Below the pieces are notes generated by a model. That model did not search any database, was not told the DNA's origin, and saw nothing but the letters and a program-made list of their open reading frames with translations. Of a stretch of 64,000 nucleotides of DNA, positions 53,304 through 64,000 are shown piece after piece. Positions within the stretch are counted from its first letter, which is position 1. Each line of letters begins with the position of its first letter. Origin of the DNA: Neoarius graeffei (taxonomy: Eukaryota; Chordata; Actinopteri; Siluriformes; Ariidae); NCBI RefSeq assembly GCF_027579695.1, contig NC_083571.1, positions 92,632,186 to 92,696,185 on the forward strand, given 5' to 3'. A program made the position numbers and the translations under genes.

Positions 53304-53309
53304 TTTATT
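53304..53309 (-). promoter_or_regulatory. Candidate polyadenylation signal AATAAA
   Basis: TTTATT on the plus strand at the edge of the transposon-poor region. The position suits the distal poly(A) signal of the minus-strand gene. Confidence 0.4.
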
Positions 53310-56300
53310 AAACAACAATATGTTACTCTGGGAAGTCTATCTCTATCATATCAGTACATTCACATACACATCTGTACATATACATCTGTATATAACCACT
53401 TTTGATCTGTCACTGGGCAAACTGTGCATACAGTATACATCGTATGGTATATTTGCACACACGTTCAAGCTGTATATTCCTTTTTGTGTCTTAACGGAAA
53501 AGTCTCATCTAATTATTGACAGTAAAGCTTGACAAGGTTTTTTTTTCTTCGCTTCTGTTGTAGTATTCCTTTTTTTTCATCTAAAAATCAAAGTATACAA
53601 AAACAACTGTAGCACCATGTGTTATTAACATCATTAATGTTGTTCCCTAAAACATAGGGCATTATACAATACTGGACATCAGATTTGCTTTCAAATAACG
53701 GGGAATCCAGTGAAACAATTTACTTTCATTTATATTTGACAACATCAAATAAACCTCTCTTTATGTTTTCAACATAAGTAAATATTATAGTCAGAGAAGT
53801 AGATGCTACACACAGTAGCAAATAGTTTGCTGAGTAATTTGATCAATGCTCTTAAATACCCCATATAATTCTGGGATACGGTTACATACTCATCAAACAC
53901 ATTAACAGTTGAACACAATCTAAAATGTAATCAGTATTATTCAAACCAGTCTCTCACAGCATGGATAACAATTCTAAAATTCAGTAGCATTTCATCTGAC
54001 AAACATAGCCGTTGATAAGATCAATTTCCAACAAAATATTACAGCCAGACCTACAGTAACAGGAACAACAACAACGAAAAAAAAAAAAGAAGAAGATACA
54101 CACAGGTTCTGGACATAGAGATGACAGGAATATACAACACAGCAATCACCTTCTGCATTTTCTTTTTGTCAGCAATCCCTTTTCTTAGCATTATTGTTGT
54201 TACGCCTCTGAATGAATGTTGAAATAATGGATTTGTATCTCTTTTTTTTTCTCGCTCAGAAGGGAAACGCTGCTAGTGTACATACAAAACAAGGTACGTT
54301 TATAAAAACAGATGAAATGACTTGAATTCTTCCTCCGTTGTTGCTTCTTTGTACATGTTGAGAAATAATAAGTGCCACCGTATTTAAGAGACTGAAGTTC
54401 AGCTGTAAACTGTGTTGAGGTGCTTGTTCTTCCAGAGTTAAAGAGTATGTGATATTAAAGGAGCAGATCCTTCAGATGGCTGCCTTGCTCTGAGAGCCGC
54501 GACATGGAGTCCTGCAGTCCACATTCTGTGGTAGCACCTTTAGAATTCGTCTGTAAGCACCAGATCGACGAACATAAATGCACCATTTGTTTTTGTTTTT
54601 TTTGTTTTTTTTTTAAATTTACTTTGTCTAAAGAACATTTGGCTCTGTTTTAATACAGATGGCACAACTGTACAGGTTGAAATTGAACCTGGTGCAATGA
54701 GCCACGACTTGGCAATGCTTTGAAGGAACCCAGGGAACGAGTGAAACACTGCACTCAAGAAAGCTAACATGCAAACATATTGGACGCGTCACCGCACGAG
54801 GCATTCTGTGGACATGCTAGGAAGCCGGCTGATGTCAGGGCAGTCTATGGGTGAATTCAGTACTATAGGCCTTCCGAGACTTTGATGCTTCCTATACCGT
54901 TACTGTCCTTGATACAGGTTTCCACAATTAACCCAGTCAGCACCTTGTCTTGTACATCCCACATAATTCTCCTACTCATATTGTTTCTACGTACGTTTTT
55001 GCAGGCAGAAATCCATTTGGCGAGACATTTTGGTTCACAAGACAAACAACAGACAGAAAAAAGGTTAACTTGTTGGCACGACAGATCATTCATCTTGCAA
55101 GACAGAGGAAGGCGGAGACAGAAATACATCAAATTAATTGCTAAGCAGCTTCACAACTGTGTATCGCTTAAGTGAACCCTGTTGAATAACGGACATTCTA
55201 ATTAGGGATTAAATCCAATTTGACCAAAATCATAAAGAGGCCGTCAGTGTATCTGCTCATATTAGGAAAACATATAACCCAGTATTCAAGCAGATGCTAA
55301 GTATTGCCTTGCGTTCGTATCTCTCTGGTAATTTAGTTTTGCAAAGACGAAGCCTCTTAAGGTTAGGGAATGTTAGCACTTCGAGTCGATTCGATGTTTT
55401 TTTTTTTTTCATTTCGGTTAAACTTGGTTACAGTACTGTGTGTAGTATGAAAGGAGAAAGAGACACTGGCATTGTTGTTTGCTGTACTGGCTGCCATGGC
55501 TAGAGAGGAGCACCCAGTGAAACAAGGCACCACAAAGTATCTGTTAATACAGGACTGTTGTTGGCCACTCTTTTCTGCGTACTATGATGTGGTGAAGGAT
55601 TTGAGCGTGTGTTGATTACACAGCTCTTCGTCTGTCATTTATTGTCTTGTAAGGCAGTAATCTGAATATATTAACACATTTCGGTTTGCCAGCTTAGTCC
55701 TCATGCAAACTCTCCGTATACATTCTTTCAGATATCGCAGTGAGTAAGGGGAGAAGGAATCACAGTGTATTTGCACCTGGTTAAATGTGTATCTCTCTCG
55801 TGAAAGAGTGTTAATACTGTAGTAGCGGAGTCTGTATGTGAAGTGTGAACACAGCAGGGGGTGCCAGGCAGCCAACTCATACAACCATCACATCCACACG
55901 ATCATGAATCAGGGAATATCCCAGCAAACAACAGTGCGACAATGTGCCAAGCACCTAGGAAAGCTGTTGGCCTCTGGGTTCATCGAGTGTAGCCGGCTAT
56001 TGTTGTTTACACAGTTCACAAAGATGCTACTGTATATCTACTCTGTATAGCTTAAACTTGCTGGGCTGTCTTTTCTTCTTCTTCTTTTTTCTAAAGCTAA
56101 TTATTTTTCTCAGTGGAACAAAAACAATAGTGTTTCAAAGAGCATGTTGTTGAAATTGTTAGATTCTGGTATGTATGATTTTCTGGCTGCTGTCTTGGGA
56201 GAACATATTTGCATCAGAATATACCCAATCTTAATCTCATGAGAAGGGCGTAAGGGTCAAAGCAGCAACCAAGGATGGAGCCGAAATGGTGGACAACAAC

Positions 56301-58077
56301 TGTCCCGAAGATCAGTGGAATAGAAATGCGTGTGCAAAGACATACACGTTATTGTCTGTCCACTCATTCTTTTCCATCCTTGGCAAAAAAAAAACCCCAT
56401 CACCCCATCCACTACAACCCGTCTGAAGTCTGCTTCTGAAATCACAGCAGGCACAAAGAGGTCTGTAGTAGCCCATGTCTCTGTTTTTGCAGTGAACCTT
56501 GGCATTCTATGTCATTATTATTATTATTATTATTACCTATTTAAGCTGCTGAGACAAATCTTATTAGAAACAAACTTCTAAAGGTTATAGCACACAATGA
56601 AAAACTGTTTGTGTTGTGCAACTGATAATAATAATACATATGCGTCATCAGTCTTCATGGCAAACTCATCACACACCACATTCCCTTTTAGTGTTACTTT
56701 TTCCTCAAACGAGGTGCAATGCTCTATGTACAAGAGATTGACAATAACGTGACAGAACTGTTACAGTTACAGTTATTTTGCAAAAGAGCAGCACCATAGA
56801 AACACTCACACACTGGCTGGCACGTACGGAGAACCGAGTTATTCATCAAAGTACACAGCCTTAGCATGCATCCTTTATAATTAAAATCAGTTAAAATCAC
56901 CCTTTCTTTTGTGTGTCTTACAGTGCACACCAACATAATAAAAGCGTCCTAATGAAAAACTCATAGTAAGAATAGTGCACAATTGACAAACGTTGTGCCA
57001 CTCATAGCTTATTTTTACCAGCCATCCAAATTGGAACCTTCACAAGAACAGGGAATGATGGAGGAATCGGAGAGATTAATCGTAGCACCGCGTTCTGCAA
57101 GGATTTCCTTTTGTGTTGGAGTTATAAGGTACAGGTGTTTTTACTGACCATTGTTTTGAAATTTAAACCCTGAACCTTCCAGTCTTTGGAATTTCTTCAC
57201 TTACAGACATTATTTATAGAAATGACTCATACAGTTAATAAGCTTTTATCCATATACCCAAAATATAGAATCGACTGTGCAAACATTGACAAATAATACC
57301 GTACATAATTATGTTGATGTAAAATGGCCTAACACTCGTGCACTTTTTTTAAAAATTAACTTTTACTCCTTCCACGAACCGATATGAAACGAATACAGAA
57401 ATGCATTTTATATTTTAAGGCCTTCTTATTTACTAAAATGTTTATGGCAGTGTTATTTGCCCAGTGATTGCAGTGTTATTACTCTTAATTTGGGTCTTTA
57501 AATAGCTAATTATTGGAAACTAAATGAAAGCCAGTAATGGTAATCAAACAAATATCTATGAGACTTCACCAGAAGTCATCTACTTTAGAACCCTTTGCCT
57601 TTTTATCAATAAAGAAAGAAGTGTAAAACATACATTGTTCGTTGTGTGCTTTTCTGTCGCAAACAAATGTGCTCTGTTTAGATAGTCCTGATCCCTTTTC
57701 AGTCCTATATCATCACAATCACTCAATTATAATAGGCACAAAATAGTTACAAGGAAATCTGAAAATTAAGATAAACGAGTACCATGGTCCTCCATCATTC
57801 CCATGAGACTTTGCGCATCTCAGAGTTAACAGGGACAAAGACACTATCCAACATACTGTATACATTGGTGGCACACATCCACATAAGGGCCCCATTTAAG
57901 GACTGCTTATTTTTGACTCAGTTCTCCATTTCTGTAATAATATTCTCTTCACTTGTGAAAATAAATGTTACATTTTCTCTGTTTAGACCTTTTTAGACCT
58001 TTGAAATAATCTAATAACTTGGCTAAATAACTGAATCAAACTGAAGAAAATAAGCACCCAAATGGAGAGAGGTGAAG

Positions 58078-58080
<3 letters not shown>

Positions 58081-58129
<49 letters not shown>
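58081..58129. repeat. (TG)n microsatellite
   Basis: About 49 bp of TG just 3' of the xkr4-like stop codon, followed by a GA-rich stretch to 58150. Confidence 0.97.
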
Positions 58130-58146
<17 letters not shown>

Positions 58147-58165
58147 AAGAAAAGGGGGGGTGCCT

Positions 58166-61690
<3,525 letters not shown>

Positions 61691-61694
61691 GAGG

Positions 61695-61880
61695 TAGACT
61701 CTTTGGTATTTGAAGCCATGGTCGAATGGCTGGCGAAGCAGCTTTGGGACCAAAAGGTCACTGGGTTGATTCCCAGGACCAGCAGGAATGGCTGAAGTAC
61801 CCTTGAGCAAAGTGCCTAACCCCGAACTGTTCCGGGTTTGTTGTACATCGCTCTGGATCTCTAATAAGGGCATTTATCAC
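61695..61880 (+). mobile_element. tRNA-derived SINE, family 3
   Basis: Head CATGGTCGAATGGCTGGCGA, B-box region TGGGTTGATTCCCAG, then CAGGAATGGCTGAAGTACCC and TTGAGCAAAGTGCCTAACCC. These are body words of a common fish SINE. The tail is decayed. Confidence 0.75.
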
Positions 61881-62574
61881 TTGGCTATGAACTGGACATT
61901 TCCTGACAGATTAACCTTGGTTTCAGGAAGAGCAGCTGGTTAAGACTGCAGTCGGTAGTGCATGGTGAGTTAAACATTTATTTGGGATGCCTACTTACAA
62001 AATCCATCCTAATATTATGAGTAGTATATGTGCACACTGATGAACAAATAGCTTTTGAGCAAATTTTGAGAGCTGGCTGGCTGGATGTTGTTAATACATG
62101 GTTGCTATATGCACTAGCATATTAAACTAGCCTTTTTCATATTAACATCTCTTGATGTTTCAAACATTTTAAATAGAAATGGCTAACAGTTTGTATTAGT
62201 GCACGTGTCCAGAAAAGTTCAAACGAGACCGTCAATGATGGCGTAGCTCACTCTGGCCCCGTCTAGTCCAGAAGGAATGATCTAAAGTGCAGTTCTAATC
62301 TCCTTGGGCAGTTCTAATCTCAACCAGTCCAGCTCAAATATTTGCCAGAAAGAATCCAAAATGGCGAGGAATTGACCAAGAAGAAGCGATTTTTGTTGAG
62401 CTGCTCATTAAGGCTTAATTAGTCCATAAGTTCATTAATAATTGTAATTAAGTAAACCTAGGTAGAAGTCATATGCACCCTAAGTACCCCTACCTTCATG
62501 CCAGAAAGAATCAAAATTGGTGAAGAATTGAGGGAGAAGAAGCAATTTGTGTGGAAACTGATCGTTAGGGCTTA
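61881..62574. other. Intronic sequence, repeat-like
   Basis: The stretch from 62360 contains GCCAGAAAGAATCNAAAT, GTGAAGAATTGAG and GAGAAGAAGCGATTT words that recur at about 62500 and 63000-63050, so it is an old tandemly structured repeat. No gene is seen. Confidence 0.5.
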
Positions 62575-62949
62575 ATTACTCCATCCATCCATCCATTACT
62601 GGTTATCTTGTGTAGGATCACGGGCAAGCTGGAGCCTGTCCCAGCTGACTATGGGCGAGAGGTGGGGTACACCTTGGACAAGTCATCAGATCATCGCAGG
62701 GCTGACACATAGAGACAAACAACCATTCACACTCACATTCACACCTACGGTCAATTTAGAGCCACCAGTTAACCTAACCTGCACGTCTTTGGACTGTGGG
62801 GGAAACCGGAGCACCCGGAGGAAACCCACGCAGACACAGGGAGAACATGGAAACTCCACACAGAAAGGCCCCCGTTGGCCACTGGGCTTGAACCCAGAAC
62901 CTTCTTGCTGTGAGGCGCTAGTACTAACCACTACATTACTGTGCCACCT
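62575..62949 (-). mobile_element. tRNA-headed SINE (type A), 12-bp duplication
   Basis: Complete minus-strand type A SINE. TAATTACTCCAT precedes it at about 62573-62584 and follows it at about 62948-62959. It ends in a (CCAT)n tail on the plus strand (62581-62596). Confidence 0.9.
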
Positions 62950-63289
62950 AATTACTCCATATCTTCATTATTAATTGCAATTATGCAAAGACCTACCTTC
63001 CTGCCAAAAAGAATAAAAATCGGTGAAGAATTGAGAGAGAAGAAGCGATTTTCGTGAAATGTGGACGACGCCAGTCGACAGACAGACAACACATGATGGG
63101 ATAAGCTTATCGCCTGTCGGTTGGATGAGCTAATAAGTAGGTATGTGGCAGCAAATTCTGTGGCGACGTTAGCTGGCTAGCTGCAGCCAATCTCTTCTGT
63201 AAAACCTGTCAATCATATCATTCCCAGTCCTATCCACACCTTCTTACTTCATAGTAGAATTACATTTTAAAAACTAATGTCTGGGAGAA

Positions 63290-63653
63290 GGGTGGTATGG
63301 TGGTGTAGTGATTAGCACTGTTGCCTCACAGCAAGAAGGTTCTGGGTATGAGCCCAGTGGCTGATGGGGGCCTTTCTGTGTGGAGTTTGCATGTTCTCCC
63401 CGTGTCTGTGTGGATTTTCTCTGGATGCTCTGGTTTCTCCCAAAGACATGTAGGTTAGGCTAACTGGTGGCTCTAAATTGACCGTAGGTGTGAATGTGAG
63501 CATGAATGGTTGTTTGTCTCTATGTGTCAGCCCTGTGATGACCTGGTGACTTGTCCAGGGTGTACCCCGCCTTTCACCCATAGTCAGCTGGGATAGGCTC
63601 CAGCTTGCCTGTGACCCTGCACAGGATAAGCGGTTACGGATAATGGATGGATT
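63290..63653 (+). mobile_element. tRNA-headed SINE (type A)
   Basis: Head GGTGGTATGGTGGTGTAGTG; the B-box region is mutated (GGGTATGAGCCC). The tail is GGATAAGCGGTTACGGATAA followed by TGGATGGAT. Mutated pol III boxes suggest an old copy. Confidence 0.88.
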
Positions 63654-64000
63654 CCTCACGAGGATGGGCGGGGCTAAAATTTGCACTATAACCTGCCAGC
63701 AGGGGCGCTAGACATGTGGTGGCTTCACTTTTTAGACACAATGTGCTGTCCATTTTTTATCCCCCATCCAAACGAAGTTTGGTGGGGGATATAGAAACGG
63801 GTTCCGTCCAGTCATGTTTTAATTTCCGGGGCATATCTTTAAAACTACTGAAGATATCTTCATGAAACTTTGTATACATATCAAGCAACATGTGAACTGG
63901 TGCCTTTTGCTATTTTGGATTTTTGAAAAAAAGAAGTATTTTTCAAATTTTTACATAGAAAATAGATTTTGACTTAGTTTCTAAGAGCAATGTTCGTTTC
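63654..64000. repeat. Intronic repeat, class unknown
   Basis: Includes TCCCCCATCCAAACGAAGTT and its partial inverse TTTGGTGGGGGATATAG, a short hairpin. Then come GGCATATCTTTAAAACTACT and CATGAAACTTTG, the latter shared with 2328. No gene is seen. Confidence 0.4.

Larger units (their letters stand above)
53285..58165 (-). other. xkr4: Inferred long 3' UTR of the xkr4-like gene
   Basis: Downstream of the stop codon is 4.9 kb almost without transposons, in sharp contrast to the rest of the window. It is AT-rich, with T-runs and short simple repeats: (TG)n 58081-58129 and (ATT)n 56515-56534. No plus- or minus-strand frame looks coding. A minus-strand AATAAA at 53304-53309 could end the transcript near 53285. 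Another AATAAA candidate is at about 55638. The extent is inference and would need RNA evidence. Confidence 0.5.

Noticed and set aside
54863-55175. Overlapping short frames on both strands in the transposon-poor region
   Set aside because: No domain is recognised and codon patterns look random; the interval is better explained as 3' UTR.

Overview
This is vertebrate, almost certainly teleost fish, DNA. The only host gene I can support is an intron-containing XK-related gene (xkr4-like) on the minus strand at 58.2-60.6 kb. The rest is a dense mosaic of fish-type transposable elements: L2-clade, Rex1 and RTE-type LINEs, a Tc1/mariner element, many hAT elements with 8-bp target duplications, TTAA-flanked (Kolobok/piggyBac-like) elements, THAP-domain elements, CACTG-ended MITEs and several tRNA-derived SINE families. 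There are no operons and no bacterial signals.

Layout. 0-2.2 kb: decayed hAT transposase split by a mariner-type MITE, then a hAT MITE carrying a 92-bp hAT MITE. 2.6-7.7 kb: L2 LINE split by a 1.4-kb insertion. 8.5-10.9 kb: THAP-type element containing a 454-bp fold-back and a BED-type hAT. 11-19 kb: hAT fragments, simple repeats and two copies of a MITE with TGSCSCTTTTCCACTAC ends. 19.0-23.8 kb: nested DNA transposons whose core has become a 41-bp minisatellite of about 80 copies. 24.9-27.3 kb: two TTAA-flanked elements, one inside a SINE. 27.5-28.2 kb: Rex1 3' end. 28.8-33.5 kb: L2 LINE containing a nest of at least five further elements. 34.2-40.5 kb: 5'-truncated RTE-type LINE bounded by a 16-bp target duplication and interrupted by four later insertions, including a complete Tc1. 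40.6-43.4 kb: SINE-in-SINE inverted repeat and a hAT-like element holding an F-box exon. 43.4-51.4 kb: composite hAT and SINE block with an inverted relative. 51.5-53.0 kb: SINEs, one split by the MITE.

From about 53.3 kb to 58.2 kb transposons almost vanish. I infer this is the long 3' UTR of the xkr4-like gene, because a minus-strand AATAAA lies at its far end. Exon 3 (58166-59139) and exon 2 (60369-60565) join in phase across a 1.2-kb intron. Exon 1, with the N-terminal part of the protein, must lie beyond 64 kb, so everything from 60.6 kb to the window end is read as intron 1, again with SINEs.

No element other than the host gene looks intact. The best material for follow-up is the minisatellite's higher-order structure, the CRE plus YY1-like signature shared by three THAP-type element families, the pairing of a THAP reading frame with a YqaJ-transposon-like reading frame, the F-box exon inside a transposon, and the empty-site evidence that orders many insertions in time.
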